Origin: an uncultured Sphingomonas sp.
GTDB lineage: Bacteria; Pseudomonadota; Alphaproteobacteria; Sphingomonadales; Sphingomonadaceae
Assembly: GCA_913775315.1 (NCBI GenBank)
Contig: CAJYIX010000024.1
Span: forward strand, 1-64,000
Reading direction: 5' to 3'
DNA length: 64,000 nt
Below are positions 24,960 to 33,419 of this stretch, in pieces; the first letter of the stretch is position 1; every line of letters starts with the position of its first letter. Both the position numbers and the translations under genes were made by a program. The notes beneath the pieces are model-generated. The model was not told the DNA's origin and did no database searches. It was given only the letters and a program-made list of their open reading frames with translations.

Positions 24960-26720
24960 TCAGTCGGCCCAGGCGGCATCCTCGACATGGAGTTCGGCGA
25001 CGGCACGCCCGCTCCAGTCGTCGCGCTTCGCCCGGCCCGCCAGCCACAGGCGACGGTGCGGCGGCGCGCCGAGCAGCGCCGCGCCGAGATCGGTGTCGGC
25101 CATGCGAAACGCCATCGCCTTGAGGCTGCGGCCGTCCTCGCCCGCGACGATCGCGCGGACATGGCCGTTGCCGACGCGGTCGGCGCGGACGATGCGGACG
25201 GGGCCGGCGGCGACGCGCGGGCTCGGCCAGCCCATGCCATAGGGGCCGCCCGCCTCCATCGCGTCGACCAGATCGGCCGATACGCCGCCGGGGGCGAGCA
25301 CCGCGTCGAGTAGCAGCGCGCGATCCTCCCGCGCGCGGGCGACGTTGGCGGCCAGCTTCTCCTCGAGGAACGCGGCGAGCGCGGGGACGCCGCCGGGCAC
25401 GACGGTGACGCCCGCCGCTGCGGCATGGCCGCCGCCCGCGACGATCAGCCCGGCTTCCTTGGCCGCCAGCACCGCGGCGCCGAGATCGACGCCGGGGATC
25501 GAGCGGCCCGATCCCTTGCCCACGCCATCCTCGCCGATCGCGATGACGAGGCTGGGGCGGCCCAGCCGCTCTTTCAGCCGGCCCGCGACGATGCCGATGA
25601 CGCCGGGGTGCCAGCCCTCGCCCGATACGACGGTGACGCTGCAATCCTCGCGGGTCATCGCCTCCGCCGCAGCCTGGACCTCGCCCTCGATCGCGCGGCG
25701 TTCCTCGTTCAGGCGGTCGAGTTCCTCGGCGATCGCCTTCGCCTCGGCGGGGTCGCGGGTGGTGAGCAGGCGGACGCCGAGATCCGCGCGGCCCACTCGC
25801 CCCCCGGCATTGATGCGCGGCCCGAGCGCGAAGCCCAGGTCGGTGCAGGTCGGCGCACGGGTCAGCCGTGCGGCATCGGCGAGCGCGGCGAGGCCGGGAT
25901 TGGCGCGCCGGGCCATCACCTTCAGCCCCTGCGCCACGAACGCGCGGTTGAGGCCGCGCAGCGCCGCCACGTCGGCGACGGTGCCGAGCGCCACGAGGTC
26001 GAGGCGGTCGAGCAGCTTCGGCTCCGGCCGGCTCGCGAAGAAGCCGCGTGCGCGAAGCTCGCGGATGAGCGCGGCGCTCAAGAGGAACGCAACGCCGACT
26101 GCCGCCAGATGGCCGTGCGCCGCCGCATCCTCGATCTCGTCGAGACGGTTGGGATTCACCACTGCGTGCGCTTCGGGCAGGAGGCTGGTGCATTTGTGAT
26201 GGTCGACGACGACCACGTCGGTGCCGGCAGCGCGCGCGCTCGCCAGTGCCTCGAACGCCTGCGCACCGCAATCGACGGTGACGATCAGGCTCGCCCCCTC
26301 ATGCGCCAGCCGGCCGAGCGCGGCGACGGTGGGGCCATAGCCCTCCTTCATTCGGTCGGGAATATAGGCGCGTGCCTCCAGCCCTAGGTCGCGCAGGACG
26401 AGGATCAACAGGGCCGCCGAGGTGGCGCCGTCGACGTCGTAGTCGCCGAAGATCGCGACTTGCTCGCGCGTCTGAACTGCGTCGGCGAGGCGGCGGGCGG
26501 CGGTGTCCATGTCGCGAAAGATCGACGGGTCGGGCATGAACCCGCGGATCGAGGGGGTGCGGTGAAGTTCCAGCGACTCGCGCGGGCAGCCGCGGGCGAG
26601 GAGCAGGCGGGTCACCAGATCGTCGGCGACGAACCCGGCATCGAGTGTGTCGGCCGCTAGCCCGCGCCAATGCCATGGCTGGCCGAGGATCGAGCGGGAC
26701 ACGTTGCAAACCGGGGACAT
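24960..26720 (-). CDS. recJ: Single-stranded-DNA-specific exonuclease RecJ
   Basis: 586 residues, normal for RecJ. Motifs in order: PSIFRDMDTAARRLADAV, the DHH-family phosphoesterase motif FGDYDVDG with Asp93, Asp95 and Asp97, VTVDCG at about 148-152, and VDHH at 172-175 followed by VVNPNRLD. The DHHA1 region includes GGRVGRADLGVRLLTT and AGGGHAAAAGVTVVPG, and an OB fold closes the C terminus. It degrades 5' ends of single-stranded DNA in RecF-pathway recombination and mismatch repair. It lies downstream of tRNA-Glu on the same strand and appears monocistronic. Confidence 0.95.
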   Translation of the reverse strand: MSPVCNVSRSILGQPWHWRGLAADTLDAGFVADDLVTRLLLARGCPRESLELHRTPSIRGFMPDPSIFRDMDTAARRLADAVQTREQVAIFGDYDVDGATSAALLILVLRDLGLEARAYIPDRMKEGYGPTVAALGRLAHEGASLIVTVDCGAQAFEALASARAAGTDVVVVDHHKCTSLLPEAHAVVNPNRLDEIEDAAAHGHLAAVGVAFLLSAALIRELRARGFFASRPEPKLLDRLDLVALGTVADVAALRGLNRAFVAQGLKVMARRANPGLAALADAARLTRAPTCTDLGFALGPRINAGGRVGRADLGVRLLTTRDPAEAKAIAEELDRLNEERRAIEGEVQAAAEAMTREDCSVTVVSGEGWHPGVIGIVAGRLKERLGRPSLVIAIGEDGVGKGSGRSIPGVDLGAAVLAAKEAGLIVAGGGHAAAAGVTVVPGGVPALAAFLEEKLAANVARAREDRALLLDAVLAPGGVSADLVDAMEAGGPYGMGWPSPRVAAGPVRIVRADRVGNGHVRAIVAGEDGRSLKAMAFRMADTDLGAALLGAPPHRRLWLAGRAKRDDWSGRAVAELHVEDAAWAD

Positions 26721-26777
26721 TCCCCGCCGATTAGCGCGCCCGGCGTCGGTGGGCTAGAGGGGGCGGTTAGCGGGGCG

Positions 26778-26802
26778 GGGCCGGCGGGTGGATCGCCGGC
26801 CC
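26778..26802. terminator. Terminator-like hairpin downstream of the small secreted protein gene
   Basis: A perfect 9-bp stem, GGGCCGGCG-N7-CGCCGGCCC, just 3' of the minus-strand gene ending at 26816. There is no T tract, so Rho-independent action is uncertain. Confidence 0.4.
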
Positions 26803-26815
26803 TGCCGAACCGGCC

Positions 26816-27073
26816 TCACTTTGCGACCGGATCGACGCCCTGCTTGGCCACCCATTCGCCGCGCGTCTGGCAGACGGTGCGGGCGATGCGCGAGCCGGTG
26901 ATCTGGACCTTGGCGCAGACGCGGGCATCGGCGGGGGCAACCGCGGTCTTGACGGGGGCGGCAGCGGCGGCGGTCACTTCCTCGGCGCTGGCGACGCCGG
27001 CGCAGAAAGTGGTGCCGGCGACCAGGCTGATAGCGGCAAAGGCGGTGGTGGTGGCGATCGAACGGATGGTCAT
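26816..27073 (-). CDS. Small secreted Cys-pair protein (85 aa), sphingomonad type
   Basis: ATG 27073 follows GGGAGAA. The product has a signal peptide (MTIRSIATTTAFAAISLVAG) and a short mature part. The mature C terminus holds a Cys pair, in VCAKVQITGSR and RTVCQTRGEWVAKQG, likely a disulfide. Similar small secreted proteins with the V-C-x-x-V-x-x-T-G-S-R and C-x-T-R-x-x-W patterns are, to my knowledge, common in sphingomonads but have no assigned function. It is monocistronic between recJ and the phosphatase-like gene. Confidence 0.75.
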   Translation of the reverse strand: MTIRSIATTTAFAAISLVAGTTFCAGVASAEEVTAAAAAPVKTAVAPADARVCAKVQITGSRIARTVCQTRGEWVAKQGVDPVAK

Positions 27074-27313
27074 GGTGCTTCTCCCTGCATGTTCAGGCTG
27101 TCTGCCTGGTTGCCGGATGCTTTGCAGCGACCGTGCCAAGTGCGGGGAATGGCGGATTTCCGACCATTTTGTGTAGAGGCTTTACGCAGCCTCGCAAACT
27201 ACGCCAGACGGGCTGCCATTCGTTGGCGGATTTTGCGATACCGCTTGTCCGGTATCGGCCGCCGGCGTTCGGAAGCGGACATTCGGGGGACGGGCGGGTA
27301 AAGACTGCCGCTG

Positions 27314-27640
27314 ATGAAGCGCTATCTCTTCGTGTGCAGCCAGAACCGGCTGCGCAGCCCGACCGCCGAACAGATTTTCGCGCAACGCCCTGGTGTAGAG
27401 GTCGCGTCGGCGGGCACGAACCAAGGCGCGGACGAGCCGCTCACCGACGAGCTCGTCGAATGGGCAGATTGCATCGTCGTGATGGAGCGGGTGCACCGGA
27501 CCAAGGTGCAGCGCGATTTTCGCCGCGCGCTGGGCGGGCGCAGGATCGTCTGCCTCGACATCCCGGACGACTATGCGTTCATGTCGCCCGACCTGATTGC
27601 GCTGCTGGACGCGCGGATGCGCCGGCACTGGCCGGATTGA
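27314..27640 (+). CDS. Low-molecular-weight protein-tyrosine-phosphatase-like protein
   Basis: 108 residues. The N terminus MKRYLFVCSQNRLRSPTAEQ has the phosphate-binding loop C-x5-R (Cys8 to Arg14) followed by Ser, as in LMW phosphatases and arsenate reductases. The usual C-terminal catalytic Asp-Pro pair is not obvious; DIPDDYAF near 80 is the best candidate. It matches a short predicted-phosphatase group (COG4551-like) that is smaller than classical LMW-PTPs (about 150). Substrate unknown. It ends 10 nt before a convergent oxygenase gene. Confidence 0.8.
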   Translation: MKRYLFVCSQNRLRSPTAEQIFAQRPGVEVASAGTNQGADEPLTDELVEWADCIVVMERVHRTKVQRDFRRALGGRRIVCLDIPDDYAFMSPDLIALLDARMRRHWPD

Positions 27641-27650
27641 GTCCGCCCGG

Positions 27651-28337
27651 TCAGTCCGCTGACTTCAGCCAGCGGTTCTCGCGAAACCATTTGGTGAAGA
27701 TGTATTTGGTGCCCGTCACCACCGCCATCCCCTCATGCAGCGTCGCGTCGTTGGGGGCGCCGTCGGCGGCCATGTTGTTCCAGACCAGCAGCATGCGCTT
27801 GCGTGGCGGGATGCGGATCCCGGCGAGCGGGAACCAAGTGGCGCCGCCTTCCTCGACCTCGTTCAGATAGGCCATCGCGGTCCAGGTGCGCTGGCCGCCC
27901 TGGCCCTGCATCGCCGCCCAATAGGGCTCGCTTTCATGGAAGTAATCGTGGTGTGCGCGGAACTGCTGGCCGGGGGCATAGCGCTGCCCCTGCATCGTCT
28001 CGCCATGCGCGGGCGCGAGGCCGAGCAGGTCAGCGACGCGTTCGTCGATCGGGCGGATGATCGGCGAATACCGATCCATGTCGCAGCTTTCGCTTGTTCG
28101 AAAGCCGGGCTCGGCCGACTGGCTTAGCAGGGTCGAGGGCCGGCGGCCGGCGTCGATCACCTCGATCAGGACGGCGCATTCCTCGTCCGTGAGGAAGTCG
28201 AGGCAGTAATAAACCTGCGCCTGCTCGATCGGCACGCGGGTGATGCGCGGATCGCCGTCCAGCCGCTCCGCGACCGAGCGGCCGATCGCGGCGCGGTGGG
28301 CAGAGGGGCGGCCGGGGGATTTCGCTGCGCTTGCCAT
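27651..28337 (-). CDS. 2-oxoglutarate/Fe(II) oxygenase, prolyl 4-hydroxylase type
   Basis: 228 residues, cytoplasmic. The iron ligands are visible: His129 and Asp131 (RAHHDYF) and His201 (TLHEG), with Lys211 in VTGTKYIFTKWFR binding 2-oxoglutarate. The P4H domain hallmarks DRYSPIIRPIDERVADLLGL and MAYLNEVEEGGATWFP are present. It likely hydroxylates proline or another residue in a protein; the target is unknown. A Lys/Arg/Pro-rich N-terminal extension of about 30 residues precedes the domain. It is monocistronic, with a terminator-like hairpin just upstream on the same strand. Confidence 0.9.
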   Translation of the reverse strand: MASAAKSPGRPSAHRAAIGRSVAERLDGDPRITRVPIEQAQVYYCLDFLTDEECAVLIEVIDAGRRPSTLLSQSAEPGFRTSESCDMDRYSPIIRPIDERVADLLGLAPAHGETMQGQRYAPGQQFRAHHDYFHESEPYWAAMQGQGGQRTWTAMAYLNEVEEGGATWFPLAGIRIPPRKRMLLVWNNMAADGAPNDATLHEGMAVVTGTKYIFTKWFRENRWLKSAD

Positions 28338-28366
28338 GACTTCCTCCTGCCGCGCGGCCCCGCAAA

Positions 28367-28400
28367 AGCCAAGGGGCCGGCGCGTCGCCGCACCGGCCCC
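28367..28400 (-). terminator. Terminator of the RcnB-like gene
   Basis: On the minus strand GGGGCCGG and CCGGCCCC form an 8-bp stem, followed by TTGGCTTTTGC. It lies between the repeat protein stop (28448) and the next gene on that strand. Confidence 0.5.
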
Positions 28401-28447
28401 CCGCGCCGCTCTGGCGCGCCTACATGGCGATACTCATGTCGCCGCGA

Positions 28448-29530
28448 TCACCAGAAGATGTCGTACTCGACATCGACCACTTCGCCCGTCTCCAAGTCGA
28501 CGAGCAGCGCGTCGTTGTAATACCGCACCCAGCGATACGGGCCGTACGCCTCGGGCAGGCGATAGTTGTAAGGATCGTCGATCCAGTAATCCTGCCCGAA
28601 CAGGGTGCTGCTCAGGGTGATGCCGATTCCGAACCGTCGATACCCGCCATAATAGCCCTGCGGTGCGTAATAGCGGGGCAGGCGATAGACGTTGCGGTTC
28701 GTCTGCCGATAACCGCGCCAGTCGTATCGGCGGTCACGCCGCCAGTCGCGGTTCCAGTCGCGCCGATCATAGCCGCCGCGGTCGTTCCAGCCGTCGCGAT
28801 CGCGCCCGACGCGCCAGTTGTTGTCGCCGTACCAGCGCCGGTCGCCCTGATTCCACCGGCCCCCGTTCCGGCGGTCGAACCGGTCGTCGTCGCGGCGGCG
28901 GTCACGCTCGAGCCGGTCGCGGCGCTCGTTGAAATAGCGGTCGCGCTCGGCCGCGGCGCCGGGGCGCTGCCAGTTATTGTCGGGCCGCTGCCAGTTGCCG
29001 TCCGGGCGCTGGCCGCCCACACCCGGCCGCTGCCAGTCGCCGCGCGGGCGATCGGGCCGCTGGAACCCGCCGTCCGGGCGCTGGCCCTCCGGCCGCTGGA
29101 AGCCGCCGCCCTGCGGACGGTCGGGGCGCTGCCACCCACCCTCTGGACGGGGGCGGTCCGGGCGCTGGAAATCGCCGCCCTGCGGACGGTCCGGACGCTG
29201 GAAGCCACCGCCCTGTGGGCGATCGGGGCGCTGGAAATCGCCCCCTTGCGGACGATCCGGGCGCTGCCAGCCGCCGGCCTGACCCTCGGGCCGCTGGAAG
29301 CCGCCGCGGCGGAAATCGCCGCCCTCGGCGCGCGGGGGCGGGGCGGGACGCTCGGCGCGGGCGCCGATCGACACGCCGCTGTCGCGCGCGACCTCGGCAC
29401 GGGCCGCGGCGCGAGCGCCCGCGTCCATGCTGCGCCCGGGCCGCCCGCGACCCTCTTCTTCCTGTGCAAAGGCGGTCGCCGGCAACATCGCCGTGGCGGT
29501 GGCAAGCGCGAGCATCCACTTACGCTTCAT
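28448..29530 (-). CDS. Secreted RcnB-like protein with Gln-Arg-Pro repeats
   Basis: 360 residues from ATG 29530, behind GGAGGG, with a signal peptide (MKRKWMLALATATAMLPATA). After a short acidic and Arg-rich linker, residues about 70-185 contain 11 copies of an about 11-residue unit of the form (F/W)QRPDRPQGG(D/G). Then comes a very basic Arg/Asp/Asn/Trp-rich stretch, and the C-terminal about 80 residues match the RcnB/Ni-Co homeostasis domain (DYWIDDPYNYRLPEAYGPYR, then DALLVDLETGEVVDVEYDIF). Such proteins are periplasmic and membrane-associated; metal homeostasis is known for E. coli RcnB only. The repeat region is probably disordered. Confidence 0.82.
   Translation of the reverse strand: MKRKWMLALATATAMLPATAFAQEEEGRGRPGRSMDAGARAAARAEVARDSGVSIGARAERPAPPPRAEGGDFRRGGFQRPEGQAGGWQRPDRPQGGDFQRPDRPQGGGFQRPDRPQGGDFQRPDRPRPEGGWQRPDRPQGGGFQRPEGQRPDGGFQRPDRPRGDWQRPGVGGQRPDGNWQRPDNNWQRPGAAAERDRYFNERRDRLERDRRRDDDRFDRRNGGRWNQGDRRWYGDNNWRVGRDRDGWNDRGGYDRRDWNRDWRRDRRYDWRGYRQTNRNVYRLPRYYAPQGYYGGYRRFGIGITLSSTLFGQDYWIDDPYNYRLPEAYGPYRWVRYYNDALLVDLETGEVVDVEYDIFW
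28975..29320. repeat. In-gene tandem repeat encoding (F/W)QRPDRPQGG units
   Basis: Degenerate tandem repeats of about 33 nt inside the RcnB-like gene; several units are nearly identical. Likely prone to copy-number change by slippage or recombination. Confidence 0.8.
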
Positions 29531-29635
29531 CGTTAATCCCTCCATCGGCATCCCGAAGAGCCGGGGATCGCCACATGTGACACGAACTATGCCAGACGGG
29601 TTGAGCCGTTCCTGAATTGCGTTGACAGCAAATTG

Positions 29636-30190
29636 TCAGCTTTCGGGACGCCGCTTCGGTGCGGTGAGCGCGGGTACGTTCTTCGCCGCGTCGCGCGCGT
29701 CGATATCGGGGGAGGCGACGGGGGCGACCGTCTCGTCCCCGCGCTCGATCGCAGCGGCGCGGCGGACCGCCTCGACCAGCCGCGGCTGAATGCCGCAGCG
29801 GCAGTGGTGCGACATGGCGCGGCGGATCGTCGCCTCGTCGGGATCGCGCACTTCGCGGATCAGCACCGCGGCGGCCATGACCAGGCCGGGGATGCAGTAT
29901 CCGCATTGCGAGACATTGGCGGCGAGGAACGCCTGCTGCACCGGATGGTCGCGGTCGCGTGCCAGCCCCTCGATCGTCGTGACGAAGCTGCCTTCGACCG
30001 ATGCGATGGTGACGGCGCACGACCGCACCGCGCGCCCGTCGATATCAACCGTACAGGCACCGCATTCGCCGTTCGAACAGGCGATCTTGGTGCCGGTGAG
30101 GTTCGAGGCGTCACGCAGCGCGACCGCCAGCGGCGTTTCGGGCGACAGCGCATACTGGATTGGCTGATTGTTGACGGTCAGGCGGGTCAT
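29636..30190 (-). CDS. 2Fe-2S subunit of a xanthine-dehydrogenase/isoquinoline-oxidoreductase-type enzyme
   Basis: 184 residues. The plant-type ferredoxin domain (1-80) has the cluster motif CSNGECGACTVDIDG plus a later Cys in VRSCAVT. The second [2Fe-2S] domain carries SQCGYCIPGLVMAA and HHCRCGIQPRLVEAV. This is the small subunit of molybdenum hydroxylases (IorA/CoxS type). The expected molybdopterin large subunit and the FAD subunit are not adjacent, so it is an orphan here. The C-terminal 35 residues form a Pro/Asp/Ala-rich tail unlike typical 150-residue homologues. Divergent from leuC. Confidence 0.92.
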   Translation of the reverse strand: MTRLTVNNQPIQYALSPETPLAVALRDASNLTGTKIACSNGECGACTVDIDGRAVRSCAVTIASVEGSFVTTIEGLARDRDHPVQQAFLAANVSQCGYCIPGLVMAAAVLIREVRDPDEATIRRAMSHHCRCGIQPRLVEAVRRAAAIERGDETVAPVASPDIDARDAAKNVPALTAPKRRPES

Positions 30191-30287
30191 CGCGTTGCTC
30201 TAGCGCAACCCGCCATCGGTTCGCCAGCGCGACACAAAGTTGCTTGCTGACTTGCGATCTCGCAGCAAAAGGTTAAAGGCGCGCGCC

Positions 30288-31727
30288 ATGGCCAGCAAAC
30301 CGCGCACGCTTTACGAGAAGATCTGGGCCGACCATGTGGTCGAGCGCCGGGACGACGGCACCTGCCTCGTCTATATCGACCGCCACCTCGTCCATGAGGT
30401 GACGAGCCCGCAGGCGTTCGCCGGGCTTCGCGCCGCCGGGCGCGCGGTGCGCCGGCCCGAGCTGACGCTCGCCGTGCCCGACCACAATCTTCCCACGACC
30501 GCGCGCATCGACGCCGCCGGCCGCCGCCTGCCGATCGCGGATCCCGCAAGCGCGCAGCAGCTCGAGATGCTGGAGCGCAATACGGCCGAGTTCGGCATCC
30601 GCTATATCGGCGCGACCGACGCGGCGCAGGGCATCGTCCATGTCGTGGGACCGGAACAGGGCTTCACGCTGCCCGGCACCACGCTCGTCTGCGGCGACAG
30701 CCATACCTCCGCGCACGGAGCATTGGGCGCGCTCGCCTTTGGCATCGGGACGAGCGAGGTCGAGCATGTGCTCGCCACCCAGACGCTGCTGCTCCAGCAG
30801 TCGAAGACGATGGAAGTGCGCGTCGACGGGACGCTCGGCTTCGGCGTCAGCGCCAAGGACGTGATCCTGGCGATCATCGGCCGTATCGGCGCGGCAGGGG
30901 GCACGGGCCATGTCATCGAATATACCGGCGAGGTGATCCGCGCGCTTTCCGTCGAGGGGCGGCTGACGATCAGCAACATGTCGATCGAGGGCGGCGCACG
31001 CGCCGGCCTGATCGCGCCGGACGAGACGACCTTTGCGTACCTCAGGGGCCGGCCGATGGCGCCTGCGGGCGCGGACTGGGACCGCGCGGTTGCCTATTGG
31101 CGGACGCTGCCGACCGATCCGGGCGCGACCTACGACAAGCGCGTGGTGCTGGACGGCAGCGAGATCGCGCCGTCGCTGACCTGGGGGACGAGCCCCGAGG
31201 ACGTGGTGTCGATCACCGGCGCGGTGCCCGAGCCCGAGAGCTTCGCCGACCCCTCGAAGCAGGCGGCGGCGCGCAAGTCGCTCGATTACATGGGCCTGAC
31301 GCCCGGCACGCGGATGCAGGACGTGGGCATCGAGCATGTCTTCATCGGCAGCTGCACCAACAGCCGGATCGAGGACCTGCGCGCTGCCGCGAAGGTGGTC
31401 GAGGGGCGGCGCGTCGCCGAGCGCATTCGACAGGCGTTGGTGGTGCCCGGTTCGGGCTTGGTGAAGCGACAGGCGGAGGCCGAGGGGCTGGACCGCATCT
31501 TTACCGAGGCGGGGTTCGAATGGCGCGAGCCGGGCTGTTCGATGTGCCTGGCCATGAACCCCGACAAGGTGCCGGCGGGCGAACGTTGTGCTTCCACTTC
31601 GAATCGGAATTTCGTAGGGCGTCAGGGACCGGGCGCGCGCACGCACCTGGTCTCGCCCGCGATGGCGGCGGCGGCGGCGGTCACGGGGCGCTTGACCGAC
31701 GTGCGTGAGCTGGTCGCGGGGTCATGA
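30288..31727 (+). CDS. leuC: 3-isopropylmalate dehydratase large subunit
   Basis: 479 residues from ATG 30288 ([20 protein letters not shown]). LeuC motifs: [26 protein letters not shown], and the 4Fe-4S ligands in [12 protein letters not shown] and [15 protein letters not shown]. It converts 2-isopropylmalate to 3-isopropylmalate with LeuD in leucine synthesis. Unusually, its partner leuD is not next but follows a small peptide gene and a metallohydrolase gene, all on the same strand with short gaps, so a single transcript is likely. Confidence 0.96.
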   Translation: MASKPRTLYEKIWADHVVERRDDGTCLVYIDRHLVHEVTSPQAFAGLRAAGRAVRRPELTLAVPDHNLPTTARIDAAGRRLPIADPASAQQLEMLERNTAEFGIRYIGATDAAQGIVHVVGPEQGFTLPGTTLVCGDSHTSAHGALGALAFGIGTSEVEHVLATQTLLLQQSKTMEVRVDGTLGFGVSAKDVILAIIGRIGAAGGTGHVIEYTGEVIRALSVEGRLTISNMSIEGGARAGLIAPDETTFAYLRGRPMAPAGADWDRAVAYWRTLPTDPGATYDKRVVLDGSEIAPSLTWGTSPEDVVSITGAVPEPESFADPSKQAAARKSLDYMGLTPGTRMQDVGIEHVFIGSCTNSRIEDLRAAAKVVEGRRVAERIRQALVVPGSGLVKRQAEAEGLDRIFTEAGFEWREPGCSMCLAMNPDKVPAGERCASTSNRNFVGRQGPGARTHLVSPAMAAAAAVTGRLTDVRELVAGS

Positions 31728-31760
31728 GGGCCGGCAAACATGCCGGGGAGGGTCGTGTTG

Positions 31761-31898
31761 ATGCGTCGTGTAATGGTCCTGCTGATCGCCGGCACCGTGA
31801 TGAGTGGCCTCGCCGCTGCCTATGCCTCGTCGGGCAAGGTGCGGCAGAAGGGGGCGGCCCCCGTCCAGCAGGCGAGCGTCACCGTCGCCGAGGGCTGA
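31761..31898 (+). CDS. Small hydrophobic peptide (45 aa) between leuC and the lactonase-like gene
   Basis: ATG 31761, with GGGGAGGG about 8 nt upstream. The product is MRRVMVLLIAGTVMSGLAAA followed by a short polar tail that ends ASVTVAEG: either one membrane helix or a signal peptide plus a tiny mature part. The Shine-Dalgarno, the start and a hydrophobic core bounded by charges support a real gene. It is too short for standard pipelines and may be missed elsewhere. Function unknown. Confidence 0.6.
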   Translation: MRRVMVLLIAGTVMSGLAAAYASSGKVRQKGAAPVQQASVTVAEG

Positions 31899-31965
31899 AA
31901 GCCCGCAGTGACAACGGGTTGATCCTCGGGCAGCATCGTCCCCGACCAAAAGGGGAATTGATGTC

Positions 31966-32784
31966 ATGCGCCTGATCGCCGCTTCGCTTGTCGCGCTTGC
32001 CACCATCGGCGCCGCACCGCCGGTTCAGGCACCCGCCAGCGTCCACATCGCCGCGTTCGAGTGCGGCCGGCTGGTCCAGCCCGACCTCGGCCGGTTCAAC
32101 GACACGATGCTGTTCGCGGGCGAACGGCGCGAGTTCGTCGCAGGCTGCTTCCTGATCCGCCACCCCCAGGGCGTGCTCCTCTGGGATACCGGCCTGTCCG
32201 CGGAAATGGCCGCCAAATCGCCCGACCGGATGAAGGCGGGGATCGCCATCGCCGACCGGCTGAAGGCGCTGGGGTTGACCCCCGCCGACGTGAAGTATGT
32301 CGGCATCAGCCACTATCATGCCGACCATACCGGGGGCGCGAAGGCGTTTCCCGATGCCGAGCTGCTGATCGGCGCGAAGGACTGGGCGGCCGTGCAGGCG
32401 ATGGGCGGCGACGATCCGCAGCGCGCCGCGCTCCGCCCCTGGACCGACGGCCCGGCCAAGGTGACGCCCGTCGCGGGCGATCGCGACGTGTTCGGCGACG
32501 GCAGCGTGATGATGCTGACGATGCCGGGTCACACGCCGGGCCATTCGTCACTGCTCGTGCGCACCGCGAAGAACGGCCCCGTCCTGATCTCCGGCGACGA
32601 ATATCATTTTCGCGAGAACCGCCCCGTCCGCGGCGTCCCGACCTTCAACACCAGCCGCGCCGAGACGCTGGCGAGCCATGACCGGTTCGAGGGGATCGCC
32701 AGGAACCTGAAGGCGCGCGTCGTCATCCAGCACGATCCGCGCGACATCGCCGCCATGCCTGCTTTCCCCAAGGAACTCGACTGA
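31966..32784 (+). CDS. Secreted metallo-beta-lactamase-fold hydrolase, N-acyl-homoserine-lactonase-like
   Basis: 272 residues with an N-terminal signal ([20 protein letters not shown]). The metal motif is canonical: HYHADH at 116-121, then [20 protein letters not shown] with the bridging Asp, and a late [10 protein letters not shown]. This arrangement, with a [17 protein letters not shown] strand, resembles AHL-lactonase and quorum-quenching enzymes. The natural substrate could be an acyl-homoserine lactone or another lactone or ester. It lies between leuC and leuD in one strand-wise run; its stop is 2 nt before the leuD ATG, so translation of leuD may be coupled to it. Confidence 0.85.
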   Translation: MRLIAASLVALATIGAAPPVQAPASVHIAAFECGRLVQPDLGRFNDTMLFAGERREFVAGCFLIRHPQGVLLWDTGLSAEMAAKSPDRMKAGIAIADRLKALGLTPADVKYVGISHYHADHTGGAKAFPDAELLIGAKDWAAVQAMGGDDPQRAALRPWTDGPAKVTPVAGDRDVFGDGSVMMLTMPGHTPGHSSLLVRTAKNGPVLISGDEYHFRENRPVRGVPTFNTSRAETLASHDRFEGIARNLKARVVIQHDPRDIAAMPAFPKELD

Positions 32785-32786
32785 CC

Positions 32787-33419
32787 ATGCGAGCCGTGAC
32801 CCGCGTCGAAGGGCGCGCCTATCCCTTCGGTGCCAAGAATATCGACACCGACATCATCATCCCCGCCCACTGGCTGAAGACCGTGACGCGCGAGGGACTG
32901 GGCAAGGGCGCGTTCGAGGCGCTGCGGCGCGAGGATGGCAATGTGTTCGACGACCCGGCCTATGCCGGCAGTCCGATCCTGATCGCCGGCGAGAATTTCG
33001 GCTGCGGATCGAGCCGGGAGCATGCCGCTTGGGCGCTGGACGACATGGGCGTGCGCGCGGTGATCGCACCGAGCTATTCCGACATCTTCTCGGGCAATGC
33101 GGTCAAGAACGGGATCGTGCCCGTCGTGCTGCCGCAGGAAGCGATCGATCGGCTGGTCGAAGTGGCGCGAGAGGGCGCGGCCATCACCGTAGACCTCGAA
33201 AGCATGAGCGTCACCACGCCCTATCAGGACCGATTCGTCTTCGAGATGGACGGTTTTCGCCGCCAGTGCCTGATGGAGGGGCTGGACGAGATCGGCATGA
33301 CGCTGGCACAGGATACCGCGATTTCGAATTACGAGGCGGCCGTCGGTTCGGACCGCCCGTGGATCGCGGGAGGAAGCCGGAATGAAGGCATTGCTGTCGA
33401 GGGCGCCGGGCGGACCTGA
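32787..33419 (+). CDS. leuD: 3-isopropylmalate dehydratase small subunit
   Basis: 210 residues. LeuD signatures: [20 protein letters not shown] near the start, [20 protein letters not shown] (substrate-binding loop) and [20 protein letters not shown]. It forms the LeuCD heterodimer. The start is 2 nt after the lactonase stop. Its last 38 nt overlap the next gene, a quinone oxidoreductase, so three or more genes are translationally linked. Confidence 0.95.
   Translation: MRAVTRVEGRAYPFGAKNIDTDIIIPAHWLKTVTREGLGKGAFEALRREDGNVFDDPAYAGSPILIAGENFGCGSSREHAAWALDDMGVRAVIAPSYSDIFSGNAVKNGIVPVVLPQEAIDRLVEVAREGAAITVDLESMSVTTPYQDRFVFEMDGFRRQCLMEGLDEIGMTLAQDTAISNYEAAVGSDRPWIAGGSRNEGIAVEGAGRT

Noticed and set aside
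28975-29320. Possible CRISPR array
   Set aside because: The repeats are in frame, degenerate and without unique spacers; they encode protein repeats.
28424-29536. 370-codon plus-strand open frame opposite the RcnB-like gene
   Set aside because: It mirrors the tandem repeat; Ala/Val/Leu-rich with no signal or motif.
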